From NCBI RefSeq assembly GCF_002252585.1, contig NZ_NQLD01000008.1: a DNA stretch of 64,000 nucleotides; one strand, written 5' to 3'. Of this stretch, positions 39,001-48,300 are shown piece after piece. The notes beneath the pieces are model-generated. The model saw only the letters and a program-made list of their open reading frames with translations. It had not been told where the DNA came from and searched no databases. Origin of the DNA: Methanocatella intestini. Its GTDB lineage: Archaea > Methanobacteriota > Methanobacteria > Methanobacteriales > Methanobacteriaceae. Each line of letters opens with the position of its first letter. Position 1 is the first letter of the stretch. Made by a program: the position numbers and the translations under genes.

Positions 39001-39372
39001 TACATTACCAGTTAAGGATTTAATTACTAAATTCTTATTTATTTCAATGTTTAAATCACCTGGACTGCTATAAATTCCATCCATAAGAATAACAGTAGAA
39101 TTATCACTAGCCATATTAACTGCTTCACCAATTGAAGAATATGGTTTATCCTGACTACCATCAGGTACTATAGATAAATTTGCAGAAGGATTTACATAAA
39201 CATAGTTATCCCCATTATCTCCAATAATAGGGTCTGTATCATAGTTATTTTCAACAATTACATTATCATCAACATAAGTGCTGTTAAAATCATCATTAGC
39301 ACTAGCTAAACTTATTGAAGACAATATAATCAAAAATAACATGAATATAAATGCATTCTTTTTAACAGAAAT
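33037..39372 (-). CDS. Adhesin-like protein 2, the largest (beta-helix plus about ten Ig-like repeats)
   Basis: About 2111 residues. The signal peptide reads KKNAFIFMLFLIILSSISLASA. Two beta-helix modules follow, opening with PDGSQDKPYSSI (near residue 60) and PTGHNGFGDGSHDNPYKTL (near residue 495). From about residue 1010 to the end are some ten or more Big_1-like domains, most carrying TDxxGxAxLxINLxPGxYxI. No C-terminal membrane helix. The start is ambiguous: the in-frame GTG at 39381 lies inside the ribosome site GAGGTG, whereas ATT at 39372 is at normal spacing from it and precedes SVKKNAF. I use 39372. Confidence 0.8.
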   Translation of the reverse strand: MSVKKNAFIFMLFLIILSSISLASANDDFNSTYVDDNVIVENNYDTDPIIGDNGDNYVYVNPSANLSIVPDGSQDKPYSSIGEAVNMASDNSTVILMDGIYSSPGDLNIEINKNLVIKSLTGNVTVNGNGQSTFFNILESKSLILENINFVNGKTTEYSSYYGVIYNKGFLTLSNVEFKNINSFMGVIYNEGDLKVYDSKFSNCVGSNYADMIMNFGNCSVVNSRLIIGSSNKNPAIYNFHNLFVNNSQTFGISSNPNFDVDIFKSITMTVINSKVGQLACNNGTLVVKNTTADAGFRAENSVVNISDVYFRTSGYSGLSSLFNSDATIKSSYFDSSINIANSNLNITYSVVLGEIYGNGAYANNVSANYNWWGVNKGPSLKYVKSDTKYWVVMTFECDESPIKVGTNAEFRATLNKYTDGDSMKYLDNPSLLPQMSVKFESQNGKFDYSSGTLVNGTFSNYLRNNNESSIVYAVINSQRLRLIVGTGLTDYDWYVSPTGHNGFGDGSHDNPYKTLDHTIAKALNGNTIYLLNGTYTNNWNSNLEIVKNLTIVGVGNVILSRENDRNIFIVKEWGSLTLKNLNFTVNLKQYSNELILVKGGNLTVLNSNFYDIRSVGIVSTSNGVQNNGNVYVDNITFKNIVGPLIRGGANITINNISAEKCSNIYTYRGMEAYNVCFPVWNYISISNSVFRSNTVGIVNLNPTIYSSSSPLGKNIVGDLSKSTVFAYITNCSFVENNFIPGDYYASNRIGLGLGRSVYGTCHGEVNNCSFIKNNGRLIEGAVVNNSFFDSNTVCYVSADLINNSYFYKNDNSGIGNLDSTYSYRGIATANEVYYSVFIGNKAAYGGALAGTKIVHYSVFLNNSATYGGNDIFVYDGEVDYSSNWWGSNQKPDGNRIFVHIGSLTLDNWVIMSLDAVTNTHIIAALNKLIDNNGNISSLDKVLPTRDVYFSSDYGIVSPLNTSLVNNKADAYVVQNETTADFNVYARIDNQLLDLTLRNNNTQLIMDDVVVYGNNNNYEITLINVNGHRIFNQTLTVVITTPNGEKEYFTLVTDEKGYAKFELTYPVGVYNISVYYDGNGYFEGCNKSAQITISPSVTYLISYNYTFYGKNVNFYAVLTNGQVGIVNQSITITIIDSKGGTRTAVITTDSTGRADALLSLDVGKYTIKCEYKGDGWYLPSSSVSYVEIRPVNSTIEVPDVVFYGVGNEYNITLRDEHGTLIRGEYIKVVITQGNLSDTFTLQTGDDGVARLTINYLPGTYQITASYAGDDVYGSAKGSGTITVNKVLTVISGFHYSKIPLNGVYTVVLTDMFGHRVTNATIKLNLYKGVLLKTYTGVTDGNGEVTFRIAQGEGTYLATFDFDGDIWYIDSTGAATIVVDSQTAPGQVSINASDFVQYYGENRYFVISFNDTNAYSLYGKNIAVTISSGDWQQTYNVVTDIYGYGRLQITLNPGIYNITYQYTNPYYGLFAKNSSTVSVYRMPTTILASDVIMNVGEAKYYVIKLLDSRNAAVKNMQIMIDINGTNYTATTNNDGVARLLLSLGVGKYLISYHIDNPNYIPSSGSSYILVVDSNRTSTNIESGDVNGYDNESMNFTVVLSDVLGNPINYATILANISTIDGDFVGSYKGVTAKDGKVIFSFDLDYGRYIISTYYLGSNSYLGSYGVNYVNVESVGNTTKTVLIAGDSELSGSSNYYVVLIDENGTYIKGKEIKFAVGNQSYYAITDSEGKAFLDTVLSPGFYDIKATFGGDDTYKKSSVKTTLVVSGNSTYLFALNCTKNYRNGTQFYVQLLDSYSNPLVNRTIAITINGKTYNRTTDENGWATMNINLRPGEYEVLCAYYGPTESDNAFAKAIVKVLPTILGDNLVKYYLNESQFHVKVIDGAGNPIANTNVSMNINGVFYVRKTNDEGIATLGIKLWAGKYVLTVHNPYDGLLMSFNVTVLPTVEANDLVKYYRNDSQFYAKFLDGQGNPLANAKVKFNINGVLYTRETDGDGVAKLNINLNPGEYILTAIHSDGLQVGKKVTVLPTLEGSDLTMNYRDGSQFKARLVDGTGRALANETVTFNINGVFYNKITDVNGVASLNINLMAGKYIITSVYGSYATSNTILVNKL
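33040..36366 (-). repeat. Ig-like repeat array of ALP 2
   Basis: A long run of Big_1-type domains with units of about 80-100 residues. The last four are closest to one another and to the ends of ALP 1 and ALP 4, sharing FNINGVxYxxxTDxxGxA. Confidence 0.6.
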
Positions 39373-39494
39373 AGTTAACACCTCTTAATTAAATTATACT
39401 TGGTTATAAATCAACCATAATATTATTATTTTTAATAAAAAGAAGTATAAAAAACTTTCTAAAATATTAGAAAAAAGAAAAAAAGAAGGTTTAA

Positions 39495-42400
39495 TTATTC
39501 ATTTTCCCTATCTTTTCTGCGTTTATAACCTATAAACAGACAGATTATAAGAATAATGATTAAACCAATAAATGTAAATATTGTTTTTGGATTATCTAAT
39601 TGCTTAGTTACATCCTCTTCATCAATCTCATATGCTTTAACATCATCACTGCTGGAACTGGATGAACTAGACTCTCCAGCATCAGATGAACTAGATCCTC
39701 CAGCACTAGCTGAAGAAGCGGCATTTGCAGTCAAACCTACAGTAAGTAAGTTTTCATTAGCATTACCACCATCTATTTGGCTTAAACTATTAGCATTAGA
39801 ACTGCCATTAACTCCCTGATTTGAAGTAGGATTTCCACCTTGAGCAGGTCCTCCATTAGGACCATATTGGCCACCACCGCCAGGACCTAAATTACTTCCA
39901 GGACCAGGAATTCCACCACCCGGACCTGAAGGACCAGGACCGGTATTTCCACCAGGTTTACCTTGGCCTCCAATTTGAGGACCAGTATGCCAAATAGGAT
40001 TTGTCTTAGTAATCACTGTAGGGCCGGAAGCAGGCTTATCATTACCTCCCGGAGTAACAGTTCCGTTTCCATGAGGCTTGTCTGGTACTACAGTAGGAGC
40101 CCAATTAATAATTGACCTGACTAATGGCTTAAATACAATTTTATCACCTAAATTAAAAGGAGAATCATCCGGGACTCCTTTTTTACCATTAGATTCCCAG
40201 TAATTATATCTTGCATCAACATATAAATGTGAACTGTCATATACGCTGAAACTTTCAGCTTTAGGTGCTTTGTTATTTACAATATTAGAATTATGTATAA
40301 CCATATTAGCAGATCCTAAATAAAATGCTCCACCTGATTCCAAACCAAGATTATTAGAGATAGTTGAATTAAAGATATTCAAATTATTCTGAGTGTGGCC
40401 ATAGTAAACATATGAACCGTAACTGATAGCTCCACCATAACTTGCAGAATTATTGCTTATAATTGTATTAGTAATTAGGAAGTTATTAGATATGTCTAAA
40501 GCACCACCTTTACTTCCTGCACGATTATCAGTAATTATACAACCATCAATACGTCCATCATTTGCCTGAACAGATAATGCTCCACCATTAACTACTGCCT
40601 TATTATAACGGACAATAGAATCTTTAAGAGTGAATTTATCAAATGTTCCGTAAATTGCTCCACCATCACCATAATTTCTATAAACATAAGAATTCAAGTT
40701 AGAATTATTACCTACAATAGTGGAATTAGCCACATTATTTGTAAAAGAACAATTAGTTAAGTTCAATGAAGCTTTTGGTTTATATGTTGAATATTCGCCA
40801 TAATTTGAAATAGTTCCAATAGCTCCTCCTTTATAAGCATTATTATGATCAAATATTGAATTAGCAACTTCTAAAACAGTATTTTTGTTAAATATTGCTC
40901 CACCAGTACCTAAAGGAACTTCACATACTGATCTGTGTTCATAACGAACACCTTCATCAATAGACCATCCGGTAGAATACCTTTCAAGCATACAATGATC
41001 CAAATTAAGAACTGCAACATTCATGTAAAATACAGTATTATTAATTGTGAAAGATTTAGATGAATCTGTGTAAATAGCCCCACCATGAACACCTTTATTA
41101 TCACGAATTACTGATGAAACAATAGTAGTTTTACCAAAGTCCGCTATAGCTCCACCTCTATGAGCATAATTTCCAGATAATTCAGTTAAATTAATAACTA
41201 AATTACCGTAATTTAATATAGCTCCACCTAATCCCGTATTTTTACAGTCAACAGTATACCAGTACTCCTTGCCTCTGTCATCTACCGTTTTATTTATGAA
41301 ATCAGGATTACTATTATCAAAGTAAGCAGAAGAGTTGCAAATTATTGAATTATTAATGTATAAAGTACCATTATTAACAAATAATGAACCTCCATTAACA
41401 TTATGTCCATTAGATACAATTAATCCGTTTATTGTTAAAGTACCATTAGTTAAAATAGTAAATAACTGACTATTATTTGCATCAATAAATACTTTACCCG
41501 GATTAATAGCTAAAATAGTAATATTTTTATCAATAACAAGATTAGAATCCTTAAATGTTCCATCAAGCAAGTAAATTACACAATGATTTAAAGATTTACC
41601 TAAAGCAAAAGCCAGAGAAGCATAAGGACGCTCTTTACTACCATCACCTGCAGTATCACTACCGCCAAGTGCAACATAAAGTGCAAATGGAGTATTATCT
41701 ACAACCAAATCATGCAATGCATAAACAGCTGCATTTGCACGTTTAGATCCATTACCACTAATAAGATAATTGTTTATAACTTTATTAAACAAATTCTCAT
41801 TAGTTATAATCATAACTGCATAATCATCTCCTTTCAATGAATAAGAAAATATGTTATTATGAGCTACAGTATTACTTACTGATTTGCCAGTAAACAAGAC
41901 CGCTGATTGATTAGTAACGCTTGAATTTCCAGTAATGATTATATCATTGTATTTTATTGAATCATATGCAGAATTATAAGCATAATATCCGAATACAGAA
42001 TCTCCACGAATAGTTAAGTTATTATGATTAAAGTTAGTATATCCAGAATCAACAGAATAAACAACCTTATCAGCTATTCCGGACATATTATTATAAGCAA
42101 TTTCATTGTCTTTAGAATTTTTAATAATTACAACATTTTCAAGATTGCTGAAAGTCATATTATTAGAAATTATATGATTTGAAGAAGTATCAAGTAATTT
42201 AATCATTACATTACTTTTTTCACCGGATAAACTATTATTAATTACATAATTACCCATACCGCCAACAACAATTACACTAGAGTTTGTTAAATTATTATTT
42301 TTAATATAAACTTTAGAAACATTGTTTAATGTTAATGTAGAGTTAATTAAAGTTAAATTAGTAATATTAACTGATGAAGCACCACTATTAAGAATCAGGT

Positions 42401-45149
42401 TAACAATTGAACTTACATTTTCTTTATAATATGTGATATTAACTGGAATATCAATACTTAAAGTTTGACCTTTAGTTAAATTATTAAGTAGCAACACATC
42501 ATTGTTTTTAATAATTTTAGAGTTTATAGTATCATTAAAGTATATTCCGCAATTATTATCATCAATAACATAATAAGTAACACCTAACTCAACAATAGAA
42601 GTATTATTCTCAACAAATATTGGATTTGTTACATTAGCATAAATTAAATTACCAGTAATATTTGTATTATTTGTAAATTTAATTAATCCAATAGCCCCTT
42701 GTCCAATACCTAATATATCATGAATTTCAGTAATTTTAGATAAATTACCGCCAAAGATATTGAAAGTGTTGTTTATAATAGAAATGTTGTCTGACATATA
42801 TGTGCCAATACCATAAACACCGTTAGAATTACCATAAAGATAATTATTCACAAAAGTGACATTATAATTTTTATGCAACTCGATGAGATATGCCATATCC
42901 TTAGAATGAATAACAATATTATTATTAGAAATATTCAAATCATGAGGACTGCCAATAACATTACAACTTGCAATACCGTAAGCAGCACCATCAGAAATAA
43001 TGTTAATATTATTTCCCATAATTTCACTTTCAGTTAAAACATCAGCATAAATAGCTTCAGTTACACCAGTACCAATCATGATAATAGTATTTCCGGAAAT
43101 CCTAAATCCTGAAGACATTGCTTTATTATAAGTTAATCTTATAGGATTATAAGCAGGCATACTAATACCATAAGCATAAGCAGCTTTTGAATTAATATAA
43201 ATATTATTATTTTTTAGAATTATGCCATTGCATACATCAACAACTGAAATAGCTGAATTAGCAGGACTTTTATCCTTTAACATTAATGTAATATTATTGT
43301 TAGATAACGAAACATCATCTACACCATTTAGGACTATCGCTTCTTTATTCATATTATAGAAATTAAAATCACGAATTAATGATCCGCTAGCATCTCCGCT
43401 TAATGAAATAGTAACATTAAATAAAAGATTGCTTTGTTTATTACTAATAATATTGATTTTTTCTGTTATGAATACATCCTTGTTAGATAAGAATGTAAAG
43501 AAGATTACTTTAGTCTTATTTGCTTCAAAAGTATAATTCAAATAACCTCTTTCATCAAAGTATTTGTAGAAATTGTCATCATTAATAACTAAAGCTGTTG
43601 CATCATAAATAACCCCATTAATCATGTTGTCAGAGTTATTGTCTGCAAGTTCATCAGTAATCTCTTTGTAGATACCAACACTAGCATTAGTTTCAATTAC
43701 ATTACCTGATATGGTAGTTTTATAGATTAAACCTTTAATAGAAATACCATAACTTTCACTGCGAATAACATTGTTTAAAATATTATTATAATAATATCTC
43801 ATGACATTTGATGTGGAAGTTACAGATATACCTACAGCATGAGTATCAATCATATTATTTGAAATAGTATTGTTAGATCCAATAAATGTAATAGCATTAT
43901 CATGATTAACTTTAATTTTATTATCATGAACATAAGAACAATTATCAGTAATACTAATACCTACACCATAATTCTTAATATTAACAGTATTGTTAAAAGC
44001 TTCAGTATAATTACTTAAACCGATAGCACAATAAATATCTGTAAATGTTACATTATTATGTGCAACAATAGCAGAATATCCTTTTTCACCATTAACTAAA
44101 ATACCATTACCCTGACTAGTTCCAGTTACGTTATTATAGGTAACAGATATATTCTTACCCATTGCAGAAACTGAAATACTGCTTTCTATAATAGTATTAT
44201 TATATACTGTAGCATTATCAGAATATAAACTAATACCATAACTGCCGCGAATAATAGTATTATTAGCAATAGTTGTGTTGATATGGTTTTCATAAACTAA
44301 CTGTAAAACAATAGACATTGCCCCATTACAAAATGCTTTAAGGTAATTATCTGAAATAACGTTACCTAAACATAACGGTGATCCACCATAATCTGCATGT
44401 CCAAAGGGATTAAAGTAAATCAGGTTACTGACTATCAAATCATTATAATCCAGAGTTTCCAATTTATTTTTAGAAATTATATTATAATGACATTGACCCA
44501 TAACCATTACACAGGTAATATATGTACTCATATCATTACCAATAATTCTATTATAGCTAGACCATCCCATAGGCATTGCATAAACACCTGCAGCATTAGC
44601 TATTCTAATTGTATTGTTAACAATTGTATTATTGTTAGATTTAGTTATCCAAATACCGTGTAACTGACCTACATATATTCCATTAATAGATAATGCACCT
44701 TTAGTATTGTTAATTGTAAGTCCTGAAATTGTAGATCCGTCACTACCTTTAACTAAATGAATAAATCCATTTGAAATTTTAGAATTATTATCTAAAGGCA
44801 TTAAAGTTAACTGACGATCAATAACAAAACCTCTATCAGATATATTGCCTATTTTTAAAGTATCTCCAGCTACAATTCCTGATTCATTTTTGATTTGACC
44901 ATTGAATTTGTAGAAATAATTATCATAATTATTTTGAGTAATTTCAATAGTTTTGCCGCCAATAATTGGGCTTAAAACAATATCCTGATTACCAATATCC
45001 AAATTATTAGATTCATGGTTAATAATTACGTTGTCATTCTGTTCCAAAACAATTGTAGAATTATCAGTATCATCTATTGCACTAACTGCACTTAATGATA
45101 AAATAAAACAACAAATCATTACCAAAATCAACATACCCTGTTTTTTAAT
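39495..45149 (-). CDS. Adhesin-like protein 3 (NosD-type beta-helix, membrane-anchored)
   Basis: About 1884 residues. It is mostly right-handed beta-helix of the NosD/PbH1 type (many ISNN, IxNNNIxI ladders). A second helix module opens with ALGGSDTAGDGSKERPYASL near residue 1150. A Gly/Pro-rich linker (GPGGGIPGPGS) follows, then a Ser/Ala-rich stretch and a C-terminal membrane helix before KRRKDRENE. There are no Ig-like repeats. The start is set at 45149 (ATT): GGAGGTGA lies just upstream and the extra residues KKQG complete the signal peptide; the first ATG (45134) leaves no positive n-region. The N-terminal domain is related to that of ALP 4. Confidence 0.82.
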   Translation of the reverse strand: MKKQGMLILVMICCFILSLSAVSAIDDTDNSTIVLEQNDNVIINHESNNLDIGNQDIVLSPIIGGKTIEITQNNYDNYFYKFNGQIKNESGIVAGDTLKIGNISDRGFVIDRQLTLMPLDNNSKISNGFIHLVKGSDGSTISGLTINNTKGALSINGIYVGQLHGIWITKSNNNTIVNNTIRIANAAGVYAMPMGWSSYNRIIGNDMSTYITCVMVMGQCHYNIISKNKLETLDYNDLIVSNLIYFNPFGHADYGGSPLCLGNVISDNYLKAFCNGAMSIVLQLVYENHINTTIANNTIIRGSYGISLYSDNATVYNNTIIESSISVSAMGKNISVTYNNVTGTSQGNGILVNGEKGYSAIVAHNNVTFTDIYCAIGLSNYTEAFNNTVNIKNYGVGISITDNCSYVHDNKIKVNHDNAITFIGSNNTISNNMIDTHAVGISVTSTSNVMRYYYNNILNNVIRSESYGISIKGLIYKTTISGNVIETNASVGIYKEITDELADNNSDNMINGVIYDATALVINDDNFYKYFDERGYLNYTFEANKTKVIFFTFLSNKDVFITEKINIISNKQSNLLFNVTISLSGDASGSLIRDFNFYNMNKEAIVLNGVDDVSLSNNNITLMLKDKSPANSAISVVDVCNGIILKNNNIYINSKAAYAYGISMPAYNPIRLTYNKAMSSGFRISGNTIIMIGTGVTEAIYADVLTESEIMGNNINIISDGAAYGIASCNVIGSPHDLNISNNNIVIHSKDMAYLIELHKNYNVTFVNNYLYGNSNGVYGIGTYMSDNISIINNTFNIFGGNLSKITEIHDILGIGQGAIGLIKFTNNTNITGNLIYANVTNPIFVENNTSIVELGVTYYVIDDNNCGIYFNDTINSKIIKNNDVLLLNNLTKGQTLSIDIPVNITYYKENVSSIVNLILNSGASSVNITNLTLINSTLTLNNVSKVYIKNNNLTNSSVIVVGGMGNYVINNSLSGEKSNVMIKLLDTSSNHIISNNMTFSNLENVVIIKNSKDNEIAYNNMSGIADKVVYSVDSGYTNFNHNNLTIRGDSVFGYYAYNSAYDSIKYNDIIITGNSSVTNQSAVLFTGKSVSNTVAHNNIFSYSLKGDDYAVMIITNENLFNKVINNYLISGNGSKRANAAVYALHDLVVDNTPFALYVALGGSDTAGDGSKERPYASLAFALGKSLNHCVIYLLDGTFKDSNLVIDKNITILAINPGKVFIDANNSQLFTILTNGTLTINGLIVSNGHNVNGGSLFVNNGTLYINNSIICNSSAYFDNSNPDFINKTVDDRGKEYWYTVDCKNTGLGGAILNYGNLVINLTELSGNYAHRGGAIADFGKTTIVSSVIRDNKGVHGGAIYTDSSKSFTINNTVFYMNVAVLNLDHCMLERYSTGWSIDEGVRYEHRSVCEVPLGTGGAIFNKNTVLEVANSIFDHNNAYKGGAIGTISNYGEYSTYKPKASLNLTNCSFTNNVANSTIVGNNSNLNSYVYRNYGDGGAIYGTFDKFTLKDSIVRYNKAVVNGGALSVQANDGRIDGCIITDNRAGSKGGALDISNNFLITNTIISNNSASYGGAISYGSYVYYGHTQNNLNIFNSTISNNLGLESGGAFYLGSANMVIHNSNIVNNKAPKAESFSVYDSSHLYVDARYNYWESNGKKGVPDDSPFNLGDKIVFKPLVRSIINWAPTVVPDKPHGNGTVTPGGNDKPASGPTVITKTNPIWHTGPQIGGQGKPGGNTGPGPSGPGGGIPGPGSNLGPGGGGQYGPNGGPAQGGNPTSNQGVNGSSNANSLSQIDGGNANENLLTVGLTANAASSASAGGSSSSDAGESSSSSSSSDDVKAYEIDEEDVTKQLDNPKTIFTFIGLIIILIICLFIGYKRRKDRENE

Positions 45150-45395
45150 ATTTTCACCTCCCTTTAAATTAATTAAATAAAATCATAGTCCAACAAAATA
45201 GAATAAAAATATTATTAAATTGACTATGTTATAAATATCTGACATGATATATATTTAAATTTTTATACAATTTTTAAAAAGCATATCTGAATAAAAACAA
45301 ATAATATAAAAATTTGATGAAAAATTAATTAAACAATTAAAAAATATTAATAATATTCAAAAAAAGAAAAAAGTAAGTAAATAAAAGTTATTTAC

Positions 45396-48300
45396 TTATT
45401 GTCTAATAGTAATAGTGTTTCCAATTTGTAAATTCTCCCAGATAGAAGTAATAATATATTTACCGGACAATAATCTGATACCTAAAGAAGCAATACCATT
45501 ACTGTCAGTTACTTTATTATAGAATACACCATTAACATTAAATGTTATATTTTGATTTGCATAAGGTTTACCTTGACCATCAATTAATGTAGCTGTGAAT
45601 TTGCTGCCGTCATTATACTTCATGTCTAAATTATCAGTAAACATTACATTTTTAACTGTAATTTTATTGGAAACCATACAGTCCTTGTATATTGCAGTAA
45701 CAATGTAGTCTCCCGGAAGTAAACCAATTCCTAAAGTAGCTACACCATTTGCATCAGTTGTTTTAGTGTAGAATACACCGTTGATGTTAAATGTTACTTT
45801 TTCACCAGCTCCTGCAACACTACCGTCCTGTTTAATTACTTTAACTGAATATGCAGATGCATTTTTAAAGTATTTTACAAGATCATGGTTCTCAGTAAGT
45901 AAAGATAAAACTGTAACTGTGTTACCTTTCTGTTCTCCATTAGGACCAACAGCTGTAATAATGTATTTGCCAGGATATAACTGAATATTTAAACCAGCAG
46001 TACCGACTGCATTGGTTTTTTTAGTATACCATACACCATTAATATTAAATTTAACTTCAGTATTTTTTAATAAATTACCATGCCCATCATAGAATACAGC
46101 ATAATATTGAGTGTCGTTTCTAAACATTTTAGTAACATCCCTACTTGAAATAGTAGATTTTATTAAAACATTTACTTTAGCATCACTGCCCCACTGTTTA
46201 GCATTGGAATCAAATTTGATGTAAACTGAATATTCACCAGCTACTAAATTAAGACCCATTGAGAATTTACCATCTTTATCTGTGGTTTTAGTGTAAGTTA
46301 CACCATTAATAGTTATTTTTACATCAGCTCCTGCAATTGCATTACCGTTTAAATCTTTAAGAGTTCCTTCTAAACGAGTTCCGTTTTTATAATACATTAC
46401 AACATCTTTAGCTGAAATTACAGTGTAAACCATATCTCCGATAGTTAATTTTGAAGTAGCAGAACTGCCTAAGTAGTAATTATTTTCACTAGCATTGGCA
46501 GATATTGGATGTGATCCTGTGAAAGATTTAGGTATTTCATAAACAAATTTAGCTATTCCGTTTTCATCACTTACAGCTTTTCCGGCATATCTTCCATCAG
46601 TGAAGAATTCAACAGTAATTCCTCTTACACCATTGCCTAAAACATTTTTAACAGTAGCTGTGAAATAAACTTTATTACCTGCTTTTCCAATTACTTCATC
46701 TACTTTAATGTTTAATTTTCCTTTAGTTACAATTAAATTAGCAGTTGCATTAACTGATTTATAATTAACTTTAGATAAAACAGCAGTAATTGAGTAATAT
46801 CCAGGAACATAGGACTCATTTAATTGATATTTTAAAGTAGCAACACCATCATTGAAAACAGCACTTCCAATTTTTACACCATTTATGTAGAATGCTGCTT
46901 GAGCTGCAAGACCTCCGGTGTATGGAAGTTTAGCAGTTATTTTAATGGTTGCATTGTCTAAATAAGATACAGTTACATCTGCAAATACAACATTTTCAAA
47001 GATATATTTGTAATTATTGTTGACAATATTGTTTTTACTATTATTTACACCGTCATTTCCACTGCCTTCTTTTCCAACCAAGTAATTGTTAGTAATAGTA
47101 TTGTTAACAGATTTAGTATCTAAATCTACAGGATAACCTACATTAGATACAATTTCATTATTATCTATTATATTACCAGTTGAAATAGCTACAAAACGAA
47201 TTCCTGCATTTCCTTCTTTAATTGAATCATAATTTTTAAATGAAATTGCTTTACCATTACCATTGGAAGTTATTTTATTATTGGAAATAACATTATTACT
47301 TGATGCATAACCTGCAAATCCATAAACCATATTTCCAGTTCCAGAAATAATATTTCCGGAAATTTTATTGTTGTTGGAAGAATAAGCTTCCATTCCATAA
47401 ATAACTTCTGCAGCTGCATTAACTTTATTGTTTACAATAGTGGAAGATTGAGATAATTCTAAAGTAATACCATAATTTACATTATCTGCTGAAATTTTTA
47501 CATCATTATCTTTAATTAAATTATTTTTTGAATTATAACCTGCTATAATACCTGTTGCAAAATAATTTCCGATAACTTCCACATTATTGTCAACAAATTT
47601 ATTATTTGAAGAATATTTAGAAGATCCTGAACCGGTTTCAGATCCGATTACACCCATACCATATAAATAATTGTCTTTTCCTTCAACATGAATATTGTTT
47701 CCAGAAATAATATTGTTACTTGAATCAAAGTAGAAATCAATACCTACTAATGAATTAGTGGAAAAATTACCATTAACAGTAGCTCTAGGTTGATTTACTA
47801 AAGATTTAACAGTTACATTATTGTTTAATACTTCATTGTCAGAAGAATAAATCATTAAAATACCATAGGTTCTGAAAATTTCTTTAACATCATTTTTACC
47901 GTCAATACATTTTGAAGCTTCATATAAATGTAATTCACCAGTTCCTAAAGTATTAATTACGTTTCCAGAAATAGCACAATTTTCTGCACCATATCCGAGA
48001 ACTGTGTAAGTTAAATAATTACCGTGAGAGTAAAGAGTGTTATTTACCACTTCAACATTACCTGATCTGTAAATATAAATAGCATATGCTGCATTCGGAT
48101 CAACAACACTAATATTATTGTTTAATATCATTACCTGATTAGTATCAACTACATTAACTCCCCATCTATTTAAAGAAGAAGAGTTTTTATTAATGATAGT
48201 TACATTTTCAATCCATACATGATTTGTAGTTACTTTAAACATTGAATCAGTAAAAACAGCATTTTTACCAAGGATTTTAATACCTTCAGTAATAAGCATT

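Noticed and set aside
41555..41746. Plus-strand frames inside the adhesin genes
   Set aside because: The Asn- and Ile-rich coding of the adhesins leaves long antisense frames; none has a start signal or plausible protein composition.
27080..46990. Repeat-rich stretches considered as a CRISPR array or transposon
   Set aside because: The repeats are degenerate protein-domain repeats in frame, with no regular spacers, terminal inverted repeats or transposase.
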